Origin: Tenrec ecaudatus
Lineage: Eukaryota; Chordata; Mammalia; Afrosoricida; Tenrecidae
Assembly: GCF_050624435.1 (NCBI RefSeq)
Contig: NC_134538.1
Span: forward strand, 119,124,437-119,188,436
Direction of reading: 5' to 3'
Length of the DNA stretch: 64,000 nucleotides
Position 1 is the stretch's first letter. Each line of letters starts with the position of its first letter. The notes under the pieces are model-generated. The model did no database searches, was not told the DNA's origin, and saw only the letters and a program-made list of their open reading frames with translations. Of this stretch, positions 12,156-24,844 are shown in pieces. A program made the translations under genes and the position numbers.

Positions 12156-12437
12156 CTAGATCCCTGACACAGTAATCACATGTTTCCCATCGTTGCTGCC
12201 ACATGTCCTATTTGTGTGTCTCTTCCTTAGGGTGATCATAAGCAGATTACTAGAAACTGTGTTAGTCGTCTCAATCAGAGGTGCAGTCTGACTATAGAGA
12301 ATTTGTGAATCTTCAGCTAGCTGAGGAAACCTGATATCAAGCTGCCGTTGAAGAAACTTTTGAAGTGAGTTCATGAACTCCGTAGCCCTCTGGGCATCTC
12401 TGTACCTCCGAGTGCAATCTTCAAGGGGAAAACACAT
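12156..12437 (-). CDS. Exon-like ORF of unknown origin (possible retrocopy fragment)
   Basis: A 93-codon frame on the minus strand with non-repetitive, protein-like composition, rich in charged and amphipathic residues: 'CTRRYRDAQRATEFMNSLQK', then 'RQLDIRFPQLAEDSQILY'. The first part looks helical. It sits in DNA otherwise free of recognised repeats. A pyrimidine-rich TTTTCCCCTTGAAG lies just inside the upstream end, so the coding part could be an internal exon starting near 12421. I do not recognise the protein. It may be one exon of a gene, a truncated processed pseudogene, or chance. Coding status is unproven. Confidence 0.35.
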   Translation of the reverse strand: MCFPLEDCTRRYRDAQRATEFMNSLQKFLQRQLDIRFPQLAEDSQILYSQTAPLIETTNTVSSNLLMITLRKRHTNRTCGSNDGKHVITVSGI

Positions 12438-12439
12438 GT

Positions 12440-14255
12440 AGGCTTGTTTTCAATAACTTGTTATATATATTAATAAAAGTGATTCAGTCTACTGTTTTAG
12501 TTTAATTGAAACATAATTGTGGGTCATCTAAATACTTCATCTTACTAAATTAAAAAATGAAAGTTATGACAGTTTTAGAAACCTAAAACAGAATCTACTT
12601 CACAAATGTAATCTTGAAGAGGAAATTCCTGTTGCACCTCTTTTATGTTTCATTTTGAATTTTTCAATATTATGTTGCTTTTGAAATTTGATGCTGTCTC
12701 TTTCATTTGCTTTATTGTACACGGGTGCTAATAACACAGCAGCAGTACTTTCTACAGGTGTGTTTGAAAATAAAACAGAGCAGCACTTTCTACAGGTATG
12801 AGGATTGATAACAACCTAACAAATTGGTGACAGTTGTCACATTACAGAGTGGAAGTTTGAAGCACTAAATGGAACCATCCCAAGCACACTTTTAAAGTAC
12901 AGTTTCTAGCTGAAGATTTCCTTTTGCAGAAAATTGTATTTATATAACTTCTGGTATTTTTGAAGGCTAGTGATATTCCTTTAATAATTTAACTCCTTAA
13001 AAGCAAAAGATCATTGTAAAGATGCTTCCTTTTTATTTTAGAAGGACATGACAAAAAAAAAGTTGTATGCAAAGATAAAGCTCTGCACTTTCTGTGTGCA
13101 TACAGTTTGCCAGATCACTTAAAATTTCTAGTAAGGATTTTACAAATGGTAAATGTAGGATTTAAAGGTTTGTCTCATTTGATTAAATTTTGTATGTCAC
13201 TAAATAAAAACAACAATCAAATAAGTCCTCAATTGGCTGCTATTATTCCTTAAAAGTTGAGTTTATGCGTGCAGACACATATGTTTATCTGGTGCTCATT
13301 TGTTCTCAAAAATAATGTGTGAGTGTGAAATGGTAGGGCAGATTCTACTGGCCAATCATGTTCAACTACTTTTTAGTCAACCCTGGCTTCTTAGTATTCA
13401 TTAAGGAGAATGGCAACGTTCCCAAGTAGCAGAACAAAGGATGAAGAACGGATTAGCTGACATTCCATGCCAAATGGACATCATGTATGCTTTCTTTAAA
13501 GGAAAGAATTAAAAGAACATGAGAGGAAATCTCAGACGTAGTTTGCTGCTAAATATGTGCATATAGTGTGTATAAGGCTGGACTGGTTTTCTGAAAACCC
13601 TTGTTGACTTTTCTAAAGTGAGAATGTTTTAACTTGATTTAATAAAAGTGTTAATTTTGGAAGTAGTGTGTTGTAAAAATCTTTTAAAAATCTAACACTA
13701 AAGACTTTAGTTAGGGGTGTTAATAATCATACAAAAAGCTGTACATCTAAGTGAACATATGCCTTTGGGTTGTCATTCTTAAGTGGTATTTTCTATGTTG
13801 AACCTTTTTTCTGAAGTAATATGAATTAATTTTTAAGAATAATTAATAAATTTAAAAAAATAGTTTGACCATAATTTTTGGTATAAAACAATAGCATTAA
13901 TAGTTTTAATTCCAATATTTAATACTTTCAATATGTCAAGTCAAGTCATTCTGGGAGGTGAGAACTTGTTGAAAAAATAACTTACCTATGGTAAAACTCA
14001 CATTAATGGTGTTGTGCTTTGAAATATTGTGAATAAGTTTAATATCATTATTGTTTTTTTACTGTGAGACTCTGAAACATTCTCTGGATTATAGACTTGT
14101 TAAAGAAAATGAAAGACATGATGAATAAAAGAGCTCACAGCAGTGTGAAAAGACCTGGAGTTAGAAATCAAAGGGCATGAAAATGCTTGACTGAAAAAAA
14201 AATGAAGAAAAATTCAAGTATTGACTTGAAAAATTAAAGGATTTTATTTCAAAAC
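12440..14255. other. Unassigned AT-rich unique-looking sequence
   Basis: No gene or named repeat. A short direct duplication of 'gcactttctacaggt'-type sequence occurs at about 12744-12760 and 12781-12797. Long A+T-rich runs, no ORFs of note. Confidence 0.4.
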
Positions 14256-14257
14256 TT

Positions 14258-14430
14258 CTCTGGTATCAAGTTGATTCTCATTTGTAGTGACCTTATAGGA
14301 CAGAGTAGACCTGTCCCGTGAGTTTCTGGGATTGTAAATCTTGCCGGAACTAGAGAGCCTTGTGTTTCTCCCGCAGAGGGACTAGAGGTTTCAAACTGCT
14401 GAAATCACAGATGGCAGCCAAATGTGCAAA
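14258..14430 (-). mobile_element. AfroSINE
   Basis: Minus-strand copy: tail 'gtgaccttataggacagagt' near 14289, body 'ctcccgcagagggactagag', head degraded near 14425. Confidence 0.8.
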
Positions 14431-14574
14431 GACCTGAAGTTGGAAAATCACAAATGAAGAACAGCTCTGTATTTAGCAAGCTAAAATAACTGAATAAAAA
14501 AAATCAAGGTTTAATTGAATAGTGATAGATTCTATGGGGAAAACAGTAAATGATGAAGGAAATTTTTTTTTAAG

Positions 14575-16095
14575 ATGGAAAGAATGCAGTCATCATACCA
14601 ACAATAACGGGTAGAGATTCAACCATTTTATAAGATAGCTTAGCATCAAGAACCAATGATATTGAATGAAGAATTCTAAGTCAAACTGAAGTCATTAGTG
14701 TAAAATAAGACCCCAGATACTGACAGAATATTAATTGAAATGTTTCAACAAGCTGATAAAGCACAAGAAACACTCATCTAAGCCAAGAAAATGTGAACGC
14801 CAAACAAACTTGCCAAACAACTGAAGAGATCCATCTTTACACCCATTTCATAGGAAGATGACCCTACAGAAGATTGAAATTATGGAACAATATTCTCAAT
14901 ATCACATGCAAGTAAAAATTTGCTGAAGATCAATACAGACAGGGAATTGTCCACAATTCAGGACAGATTCAGAAGAGGACCTGGCACTGTGAGTACAGTC
15001 TGAAAGCAAAGAATACCAGAAAGATGTCTGCTTCTGTTTGTTGACTATACAAAGGCATCCAACTGTATGAACCCTACCAAACTATTGATAGTCTTGAGAA
15101 GAACGGGAATTTCAGAACATTTCATTGTGTTCATTGAGAATATTTAGATGGATCAAGAAACCATTCAAGAACATACAGCATGGTTTAAAATCAGGAAAGG
15201 TGTACGTCAGCGTTACATCGTCTCACCATACTCGTTCAATCCTCATGCTGACAAATCATCAGACAAGCTGGCTTCTATGAAGAAGAGTGTGGCATCAAGA
15301 TTGGAGGAAGGTTTATTAATGACCTGCAGTAGGCAGATGACACAATCTTGCTTGCTGAAAGTCAGGAGGACTTGCAGCCCTTGCTGATGAAGACTGAAGG
15401 ACTGCAGCCTTCCGTAAAGACTACAACTCCATCTTAAAAACACGCAAAAATCAAGCTCATTACAACTTGACATAAAGATAGCACCAAGCGAATAAAGAAA
15501 GGATCGAAGCAGTCAAGGCTTTCATCTTTCTTGGATTAACAATCAATGCTCATGGAAGCAGCAGTCAGAGAATCCAATCACACATTGCATGACGTAAATC
15601 CATTGCCCTAGACCTCATTACGTTTTCAAGAACAAGGATGTAACTTTGAGTGAGGACTAAGGTGTGCTTAACCAAAGCCATGCTATAGCCATTCACCTCA
15701 TGTGCATGTGTAAGTTGGACATTGAATAAGGAAGATGGCAGAATAATAAATGCATTTAATTATGCTGCTGGCAAAAATATTGATTGTATCATGGACTGGC
15801 CGAACAATACATCTGATATTGAAGAAGTACAGCCAGAATGCTCCTTAGAAACAAGGATGGTGAAACTTCATCTCATGTACCTTGGTCATATTATCAACAG
15901 AGAGCACTCCCTAGAAAGAGACAGCATGCTTGATAAAGTAGAAGAGCAGTGAAAGAGAGAGGCGGTTACTAGATGGACTGAAACAGTGGCTGCCCCGATG
16001 GGCTCCACTGTGTAGCAATGACTCCAGGATGCCAGAGGACAGGGCCGTGCTTCCTTCTGTTGTCATAGGTTCCTGGGAGTAAAAACAGACTTGAC
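14575..16095 (+). mobile_element. RTE LINE, 3' half
   Basis: It runs from the linker ('agaatgcagtcatcatacc') through the RT region to a tail ending 'acttgacagaatctaacaac' at about 16091. The frame at 15148-15387 holds the 'KIRKGVRQ' block. At the catalytic position a TAG falls where YADD starts ('gacctgcagtaggcagatga', about 15322-15341), giving a stop. Several frameshifts. Confidence 0.85.
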
Positions 16096-16099
16096 AGAA

Positions 16100-16560
16100 T
16101 CTAACAACAACGTGTGTGGAAAAGTGCAACATGTAGGAAGCAACAATTGCAGATACAGTCACCGAATCAAGAAGATCTAGGCAAGATGAAAACATTTTGG
16201 GAGTTAGCATACAACTCAGATCTGATGCTATTTGAGACAGGAGTTCACCTTGAACTGACAGTATTGGCTGAAAACAAGAATCTAGTAAAAGATATTATAT
16301 CATTTGGAACATTTCAACAAAGAGATGTGGACCCAGCAAAGGAAGTATTCAATGTGTATGCCAAGACATTTGGAAGATGCTAACCGGAAATCTGACCAAC
16401 CTCCTGGAAATGATCCATATACATGCCTATTACAAAGAAATTATCAAACAGGATCATCAATAATACATGTAAACAAATTTACACTGAATAATGAGAATCA
16501 GTGGCTGCGGTCAGAGACTTAGTCATGGAAAATGGCACCTACGGCAAGCACTGCTAATGG
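16100..16560 (+). mobile_element. RTE LINE, second, internal fragment
   Basis: Placed directly after the 3' end of the preceding copy but carrying upstream RTE sequence (the 'atttcaacaaagagatg' block, the 'agacatttggaagatgctaa' block, then 'atgatccatatacatgcc'). It is therefore a separate insertion in the same orientation, or a tandem event. Coding frames are broken. Confidence 0.6.
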
Positions 16561-16584
16561 CGCCTTCTAAATGTAAGACATCGC

Positions 16585-16750
16585 TTTCAAGTCACTTCAT
16601 CCTCCGAGCATCACCGTGGCCCTGTAGGACAGGGTAGAACTGCCATGGTGCGTTCCCAAGAGGGAATTGAAGGCAGAGCAGCCAGTGGTTGGAGCTGCGG
16701 CAGACCTCGCAGGTGAAGCCCAGTGCTCACTGTGCCACCAGGATTTCTCA
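16585..16750 (-). mobile_element. AfroSINE
   Basis: Minus-strand copy with tail 'ggccctgtaggacagggtag' and head complement 'cactgtgccaccaggatttc' at the right end. Confidence 0.8.
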
Positions 16751-17159
16751 AGTCACCATTGACTCAATGGCAGTGAATTTGGCACTTAAAAAAAAACACC
16801 ATAACGTTAGTTCAAAACTACATGTAAAACTCATTAATCTGTTACCTAACACATGAAGGTGCCGCACTGAAATTGTAAGGGTACCTCCTTTCTTTTCACT
16901 GATGAAAATTGAGGGGTGACATGCTTGGTAATTTGTTTTTCAGTTTCTTCTCTTACTACCCTCAGCAGAGCATTATCACAGTGCCTGCCAGGATCCATGG
17001 ACAATTTCAAATATACAAGTTGATTTCTCTTTGTGTATAATTGGTTTCTCACAGTTGGCTATGGAGACTGCCAGGGTTAATACACCCAGGTCAGTGTTGT
17101 CCACCTTCATGCAACAGTTGTCAAGGCTGCCATGGCATGGCTTCTCCTCTGGAAGCAGA

Positions 17160-17470
17160 ACATCCAGAGGAAGCTGTGGCCGTCAAGTCTAGCCAGAGTT
17201 AGTAGATAACTTGAACAGGAGCAAACCCTTGCCGATGTCTGGTGGACATTGGCTGAAGTCAGAGAATATGAGAAAGATGTGTACCTGTATGTATGTTATT
17301 GACCAAACAAAGACATAATATTGCTAAAAATGGGAATTTCAGACACTTGATTTATGTGGAATCTGTACACAGACCAAGAGATATTTGTTCAAATGGAAGC
17401 TTAAAGCCAAAAAGGCATACATCAAGATGTTATCCATTTACTACACTTGTATGCTGCATAAGTGATCTCT
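17160..17470 (+). mobile_element. RTE LINE, short internal fragment
   Basis: Blocks corresponding to the RT middle ('ggctgaagtcagagaatatg', then 'aatgggaatttcagacactt') occur in RTE order. Heavily decayed. Confidence 0.6.
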
Positions 17471-19480
17471 CTGTTTACTTTTCATAATTACATACGAAAA
17501 TTTTAAAATTAAGAAGTAAATACAGGATTTTTACCTTAAAGCAAGCAATTTAGACTCATGTAAAACATTAATAATGATGTTATCCTTTAAATGAAGAACT
17601 TTTTCATTGAGAACTTGGTAGAGAAGATCAACTGGCTTTACATACTCAGCTTGAGGTGTATTTACATTATAGTTAGTTTCAGCTGTGTGATAAGCGTCAA
17701 TTAGAACTTTTCAATTAATCTTCCTCTTAGAATTTTAAACTTTAAAATTTCACTTGAAAAAAAAAAGTGTGCTTAATCACAGGAAGAAGAAATCAGAATT
17801 AAAAGTAGTTAGCTTATCTGCTGGAAACATTCAGTAGAACTTTTCAATTCTAAAAGAACACTAACTGCAAAAATGAAAAGAGAAAATGTGCATGGTTTAA
17901 CAATCATTTTTTAGAAACAAATTTGAGATATTAAAAGGGTATAAAGGAAAATATTGAGTCAAAAATTTATTACACTTTTTAGTGTGTGTGCTCTCAGTTA
18001 AGCTCTTTCTGTAAATTTATGTTGAAATTTACTTTTTCATTTTGCTTATAACGTGACACCTTACACGTGTAATCTATTTCATATTCAATAATTTAAAGGT
18101 CAAATCCCTGTATCTCATGAACAAATTGCTTAATTCAACTCCTCCTAGTTCAACATCAAAGTCTGCTTGAAATAAGAGCCTGTGATATGTTTGAAAGCAA
18201 CTTGAAAGCTCTCATTATTTTAGCATGATGTTCTTCACCTGTATATTCATAACTTTGAAAAGTATATATGCTGATATTACAAAAGAGAAAATTAATATTC
18301 TACGGCTTTTATGAGAGTTTAAAATCCCAAGTTAATCTGGTTTTCTTTTTTCCTCAATGACGGTTTTGAAAATAAATTTTACCCTTAAAACATGCTATTA
18401 GGTTCTGTCTAGCCAGTTCTGCCTCACAATAGAAGGAAATATGTACCTGCTCCCACAACGTCCTCACAATTTTTTTGTAACTGTGCACATTTTATTGCAA
18501 TATTTTCCTCTCTTCTTGAGCTGACCGTTGCAATTTTCTGTTCCCCTCTCTGACTTCATCACTTCTTATGTTTAAGAGCAAGAGTCAGAGTTTCTCCTGG
18601 TACCTGCTTTGACCTTTTCTTTCTCCCCGGACGTTTTGCTTTCACCTATGATGTTCTTGATGTCACCTCCCTATTTATCAGCTCTGTCACTAATGTTCAG
18701 TGCGCCAAAGCTGTTCTTCAGATTGATTTTTCCTAATTAATGTCTTCTTCAATGACTACCGAGAACTCAGAGTAAAACTTCATGATGAAAAGTTTTATGA
18801 AGGAAGTTAAGTCCTAACGTTAGTGAGAAATGCTCCAGACTGAGTTCTTTAATCAGGACAAATGAAAAGCTCTTCCAAGTCTGCTAGCACGTCTAAAGGG
18901 CTTAAAAGTACTATGCTATAAACCTCAATCTGAGGGAATTCAGTTTAAGCTCCTTCGGTTAGCAAACTCAGCTCCCTGAATTAAGGGCTCAGAGGCACCG
19001 GCTCCAATAAGCCTGAGTCCCAGAGCACTCAGCTCCACTTCCATAGGTCAGCACGTCCCACTCTGGAAGGTGCCAGAGGCTCCTCATTCACAAGTCAGTG
19101 TCCTGCACCAAAGGACTCCACCTTACTAGCTCCATGAGGTTGAAAGCCTGTCATGCTCTTCGGTGCTCTGGCTCCTCATCCTGCTGTTGCCCCTCTGATG
19201 CTACCGCTCTCTGCTGGATCCAGGAGTTTCATTAGGCAAGTCTTTCAGTTGCTAAGGAGATGCTCCATCCACTACTGGCCCTTGCTGGTAAGGAGATCCC
19301 TCCTCCTGCTTCTCTGAGGGTCCCTTTGCTACACAGCAGAATGTCACACTAGCACATCCAAGTCACCGTTACTCACAGGTGAATCCCATCAGTATTTCCC
19401 CCCACCTTTTTAGGAGACCCATGCAGGGAAAGGTCCTTTGGTGGGAATTAAAGACTTTGGCTAGAAGAGTCACATTAAAT
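17471..19480. other. Unassigned sequence; LTR-like phrase near 19420-19470
   Basis: 17471-18880 is AT-rich with nothing recognised. 18880-19480 is richer in G+C and repeat-like. A phrase around 19450, 'gactttggctagaagagtca', matches the reverse complement of 28384-28405 inside the minus LTR at 27883-28440, so the end of this stretch probably derives from the same ERV family. It is cut by the RTE copy at 19485. Confidence 0.35.
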
Positions 19481-19484
19481 AATT

Positions 19485-20925
19485 CATTGTCCCTGCCCAG
19501 ATGTTCTTGAAATTCAGATAGGATATACTCAAGGTTGTAATTTAACTCATAGATTTATTGTAATTTTCTTCCACTTCAACCTGAACTTGTATGTGAGCAA
19601 TCACCCATTCAACAGTTGGCCTCTGTCCTGGTTTTAACTAACATTGACCTTCACAATCATCCTTTCCCAAAGATGTAATAAGTTTGATTTCTGTGAATTC
19701 CATCTGGAAAAATCCATGTTTTATAATCTGCTTTCGTGTTGTTGAAAACAGACTTGCAATGAAGAAATTGTCTACCTTGCAAAATGTATGCGATCTCGTG
19801 CTTTGGCTACGGCCTTCCATCCCCAAGGCTGCATTTTCCTACCACTGAACTTTGTTTCCCTCCACTTCAAATGCATTGCCGTCGTGTCAATGATGATTCA
19901 CAGTGAACCTCTCAGGCCGAGTAGAACTGCCTCTGTGGGTTTCTAAGACTGCACCTCTTCAGGGGACTTGACAATCTCGTTTTTCTCTTATGGAGCACCT
20001 GGCGGGTTCAAACTGCTGACCTTGCAATTAGTGGCCCAAAGCAGAACCCCTACACCCTCAGGTCATCTCTTTCGCCCCACTTGCCAACAATTACCAATAC
20101 ATCTTGATTGCATGCTTGGTCCATTTCAAATTGAAGACTTGGGTAAAGTTCTTCAATTTCTTCATCACTATGTGTAATGTCTAGTGCATCAATTTGAAAA
20201 ATAGTTACATTGACTGGATTGCCCTGTATTTGCATAGATATTATCCTATCACAGATAGAATTGCACTTCAAGATAGATCTTGAAACGTCCTTTTGGGTGA
20301 TTAGTGAGAAGCCATTCCTCTTGAATTAGTGAATTATTCATTACTGCCATCATAGCCTGTATGGTTACCTGCTTCAGAACAGCACATACCAGTCCATTTC
20401 AGCTCACGGGTGCCTCGGATATTCTGTTTCCTGTGACCCATTTGATTTTCATGACTTCTAATTATTCTACATTCGTGATACACATGTCCCAAGTTCCAGA
20501 CAGAAGAATTGTTCGCAGCTCTTTCTTCTCAGTTTGCATCATGCCCCCGCAGCAAATGGAGGTCCCAAGCCTTCACGCCAACCATGGCATTAGGTGGACT
20601 TGACTTTGAGAAGGCACCTTTGCCTCAGTTATATTCTGAGATCCTCCCAACCTGTGGGCTTCACCTTCTGGTATTACATCTGACAATGTCCTGCTGCTGT
20701 GGGTGAGGTTTTTCAGCATCTGACAATGTTTTGCTGACATTCAGAGGTTTTCATTTATTAATTCCTCAGAAGTAGACATCCTATTCCTTCTTTGTAGTTT
20801 GTTTTCAGTCTAGAAGCTCTGCTGAAACCTGTTCACTTTGTGTGAGCCTGCTGATATTTGAATTCCCTTGACATTGCTTATTGCATTACAAGTCCCCACA
20901 GAATAATGAACAGACAAGTGGTGGC
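19485..20925 (-). mobile_element. RTE LINE, 5' (endonuclease) half
   Basis: Minus-oriented. The left end matches the linker region at 3540-3640 ('ttcttgaaattcagatagga' style), and the right end continues to the element's 5' terminus region ('cctcagaagtagacatccta' near 20764), which recurs in 24845-25190. This part would encode the apurinic-like endonuclease, but the frames are broken. It is interrupted by an AfroSINE at 19873-20062, after which the RTE sequence resumes. Confidence 0.7.
19873..20062 (-). mobile_element. AfroSINE nested in RTE
   Basis: Tail 'gccgtcgtgtcaatgatgat', body with 'aggccgagtagaactgcctc', 'gcgggttcaaactgctgacc' as the B-box side, and the head near 20060. RTE sequence flanks it on both sides, so the SINE is younger than that RTE copy. 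Confidence 0.8.
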
Positions 20926-21690
20926 CCTTAAAATATATTAATATTAAAAATAAGAATAAGTAAAATCCAACTAGAGTATGGAGTTCTTTCTCTGCCCTTT
21001 AAACTAGAGTAGATCCACTTAATACATTATCATCCACTAAGCAAAGCTGAAGGTCAGGGGCTAAAAAAGATTGTGGTACCATTAAATGTTTCACTGGGGT
21101 GTTAGAAGCTTGAAAAATATTACAAAGCATTATGTTCACCATTATCCATAATAATGTATAGTCATTCTGTTCTATAAGAATAAATCTTTACTGTAATTGA
21201 ATGGCCACTGTCCTTCTACCTAGATTTATAGTATCTCCTTGCAACACAGGTGATCTTGTTTGAAACCACATTGCCTCTTTCAAATTGGTAGGTGTGTCGC
21301 TAGAATTTAAACTTTTCTGGGTGCAAAGCTAAGGGTGTGTTCATTTTGTGATTGTAGAAAACCAAAGGGCAATCTCATTTCTCATTCTGTATTTCTGGAA
21401 ATACAAATACTGATACAGGTGGGTGTCTAAGAATAAATTGTCTAGAGAAAGAAAATGACAACGGTACTAGGAAAACTCTTACATAAGTTTAGTTTTCAAA
21501 GTGGAAAATTCTAATAGAAACAAGGTGTCTTCTTCCACGGATTGTATTTCATGAGTAAAAAGTACAAGCAGCTATGACATGTGGTAAAGTGGAGTAGTCT
21601 GGTATTACTTACAAACCTGGTGATTTGTCTTTGAGATCTGGACACATGTCTATAGATTGTAAGGGCTGTAGTAAAGCCACCCATCCTTAA
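20926..21690. other. Unassigned sequence
   Basis: No gene or named repeat recognised; AT-rich. Confidence 0.4.
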
Positions 21691-21694
21691 GAAA

Positions 21695-21880
21695 TAACAT
21701 CCTAAGAATGAATCAGAAGTCAGACTACTTGGCCTTAAATCCTAGCGCTAGCCTACTTTTACATCAGTGACTTCATGTGTAAAAGAAGGATAATATTAAT
21801 AGCTATCTGACAAGGTATTGAGAAGATTACGTCAATAGATACTAGAGAGTCAAATAAAGGATCTGAAAGTAAAACTCCCT
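21695..21880 (+). mobile_element. MIR SINE
   Basis: It follows the MIR order: 'agaagtcagactacttggcc' (the 'agtcagactgcctgg' site), 'aaatcctagcgctagc', a decayed core, 'cttcatgtgtaaaagaagga' (the 'tcatctgtaaaatgggga' site), then 'ggtattgagaagattac'. An ancient pan-mammalian repeat. Confidence 0.7.
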
Positions 21881-22124
21881 GAAACTATCGTGATTTTATT
21901 TTGATATTATCTTACTATCTGAATAAATTTGTGTACTGACATCTATCCACCTCAGCTAATAGAATACATGTGAAAGTATTTTTCACACTATAAAACATTC
22001 TTGAGATATAAACGAGCTGGCAGAGGAAAGGTCGGGGACGACAGAGGAAAGTACGAAGATAATTAGTCTAGCTTAGAAGCGGCCTCTCTTAAAGAATAAT
22101 AGCAGTCGGGAAAGTAAAATGGAG

Positions 22125-22312
22125 ATGGACGTAGCGACACAGTGGACCCTGACTGCGTGGTCAGCAGTTCCAGACCGCTGGCTGCTCTGTGAAGAACGGC
22201 GGGGCTTTGGATTCAGGTAAAATTAGACTCTGACACAGGGTCAGTTCGACGCTGCCCTATAAGGTTGTTATGAGTCTGCATTGACTCAGTAATAGTGAAT
22301 TTGTTTTGTTTT
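22125..22312 (+). mobile_element. AfroSINE
   Basis: Head 'acgtagcgacacagtggacc', B-box-like 'agcagttccagacc', tail 'aggttgttatgagtctgcat' and a T-rich run near 22300. Confidence 0.8.
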
Positions 22313-22559
22313 TTAATGTCTGTAGGAGAACAGCTCAAAGCCTCCACGTTGCCAAAGCGGGAACATTAGTAACTACCATGCAAGAGTGAAAAAATTAGTC
22401 ACTGACACTCTTATGAAAGCAATGGAGCCTGCCCGGGGGTCGTGGGGAAGATAAGCCCCTCTGAATGAAAGACACTCAAAATATGACTGGAAAGAGCCGC
22501 CTCCTCAAAGCAGGGTTTGCTGTAATGAGATGACATGAACAAACCTTTTGGGACCTTTG

Positions 22560-22770
22560 CTGACGTGGCACAGCTCAAAATGAAAAATATACTGCGGGTG
22601 GGAATGTAATTATGCGAACCTACTGTAGAAAACTATATGGTACAATTTCAAACAACTGGGAATCAAAATTGCATACGATCCAGCAACCCCCCTGCTTGGC
22701 ATATGTCTGCAACAAGTAGGAGTGATAGCAAGAACATATATATGAACATGGATACACACACACAATGAAA
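22560..22770 (+). mobile_element. Old L1 LINE fragment
   Basis: It matches the C-terminal end region of mammalian L1 ORF2: 'gggtgggaatgtaattatgc', 'gaaaactatatggtacaatt', 'gatccagcaaccc', then a 'catatgtctgcaacaagtag' site. Decayed, with no usable frame. Confidence 0.65.
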
Positions 22771-22784
22771 CCCTACTGTGAATG

Positions 22785-22935
22785 CGGTTGCTCGATGCCT
22801 TTGCGTCTGTTCCGACCCATAGCAATTCCATGCACACGGTACAAAACCCTGCATGGTCCTGACATAATCCCAATTGTTCTCATTGGAGCCCAGAGAGGGG
22901 TTGCTGTGTCAACTCATTTTCACTTCTTTTTGAAA
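22785..22935 (-). mobile_element. RTE LINE, 3' terminal fragment
   Basis: The plus strand shows 'tctgttccgacccatagcaa', 'cctgcatggtcctgac' and 'cattggagcccagagagg', the reverse complement of RTE 3' ends such as 56885-57000. Confidence 0.6.
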
Positions 22936-23860
22936 AGATAGGGCTCCTATTTGATGCAAAGACACAGCTAAACTGACTAAAGATCCCATTTAAATACCAG
23001 TCCTCTCAAACACCAGATTTTCTTTTAGTACCAATTCTTAATTTAAAAGGATACCTGTACCAAATATTACTCATTATAAAATACACTTTAACTTTTTATT
23101 GCAACTGTAGAACTGTATGCATTGGGGCATTTAATTTAATTTATGTTAAAAGAATTACAATAATCAGCTAGGAATCGGTTAAGGAACAAAAGATAGATAT
23201 GATCATATGTAGCTATAACTTTATCAAGAATTATTAATGAAAAACAAATCCCAATTTTTTTCCAGGACAAAACAGAAAGGTCTCAATCATTGAAATACTT
23301 GAGGAATTATGTTTGACAATATTTGAAGGAGGGGAATAGAATAAGATATACTTAATTTTTGAGATATTAAAAAAAGTTATATTTGTAGGGATGTGATGTC
23401 CTAGAGCTTCATACTAATGAGGTGTTACTTAAGTTTGATTTAAGTGAATGCTGAAAGAAGAGGGTGAACATTTAAGTATTTTGTTTTCTTTAAGTTACCC
23501 TTGAATAGCCAGAAATTTTTATTTCTTTCTTCCCCAGAAATCAAATTAGAAAATCTGTTCATTTCTAAATATAGCTTCAGTAGGTATCTTTCCTGTTCTC
23601 TGAAAGATGGAAATTGGGGCGGGGGGTGGCTGGGATAGAACAACAACTCACATATTTTCTCGTGTAGGTGTATATACTACATCATTTAAGACTTTGATAT
23701 GTGTTATTGTGCAATAAGGAGGCTGCCTTGGAGTATGTGGATGTGATATGAGAAGCAGATTTGGAGAAATAATTGGAGAAAGTAATATGCAAAGCAGATC
23801 TGAATCGCTGGCTTTGTGGTTAGCGCACCAGACAGTGTTGCCAGAGCTCGAGCACATAGG
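22936..23860. other. Unassigned AT-rich sequence with a possible SINE head
   Basis: No gene. At 23810-23845 'ggctttgtggttagcgcacc' resembles the head of a plus-strand AfroSINE, just before a minus copy. Confidence 0.4.
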
Positions 23861-23867
23861 GTGGTGC

Positions 23868-24062
23868 TTACTGCTGCTGCCAGATGTCATCGAGCTGACT
23901 TCTGTCGATAATAGCCATGGGTGACATTGCGGAACAGGCCCCCTTGGGGTTTCTAGGCTGGAAATCTTTTGGAAGTAGATCGACTGGACTTTCCCCTGGG
24001 GAGCCACTGGGTAGATTTGAACCACGGACTCTTTAGTTAGCAGTTGTCCTACAAGGGTTCCT
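23868..24062 (-). mobile_element. AfroSINE
   Basis: Tail at the left ('cgagctgacttctgtcgata'), body 'gtttctaggctggaaatctt', B-box side 'gggtagatttgaaccacgga', head near 24060. Confidence 0.75.
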
Positions 24063-24221
24063 TATATAGGAGGTTCTTTATATTTTATAAATAACTTATA
24101 AAGGTTTTGTGGGTTTTTTCCGACAAGGACATTGCTTGAGTCCAATCATGGCAACTGTGCCGTGGACTATTAAATCTAAAGTGCCCAAGCCTAAATGCCT
24201 CTGCTGTTTCTAAGTTAATAG

Positions 24222-24426
24222 AGATACTAACTCAACAATTCTCAAACGCACATATGTGTAAAAATGATTTGCCGTGTCTATTTAAAAACCATATTTCTGT
24301 GCTCCACCTCCAGAGATTGTAACTTTTAAATCTATAGAGGGCTCCAAGAATCTGCACTTTTAAAAGCGGCCCAGATTATTCCGGTACAAGTGGGCTACAA
24401 GTCACAGTTTTAATAACACTGGCACA
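24222..24426 (+). mobile_element. MER5A-type hAT (Charlie) element
   Basis: Order of phrases as in MER5A: 'caattctcaaacgcacatat', 'ctgtgctccacctccagaga', 'ccaagaatctgcacttttaa', 'gtacaagtgggctacaagtc'. An ancient eutherian non-autonomous DNA transposon. The terminal repeats are worn. Confidence 0.7.
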
Positions 24427-24844
24427 GGGGATATGGCTTTTCTCTGGCATAAGTGTCATTTATTTTTATTAGTTCTATTTCATGTTTTTATATAAGTAAT
24501 CTATATCGAACTCTTCCAATTATCTCTTCCCGGTGGGTCCTTAGTTGAAAGAGCACTGATAAGATTCAAAGCCTTTTACACATAATTATGAGTTAATATA
24601 TTTAATTCATATTTGAATATGAATGCCTGGTATTTAAGATGTATGTTTCCAATGTTATCTGCTATTGGCTCCTAGCATATGCTCTTAAAAGGAAGGGTGC
24701 CGTGATTAAACAGGTTTGGATGTAATAAGCCTTTATCTTCCATCACACACGCATGCACAGCCCCCACACTTGCTCAGCTTGTCTAAGCAGGATCTGCATA
24801 AGGTCCTGGCTCTGGAATCCCCATAATAAGAGACAGCTGTTAAT

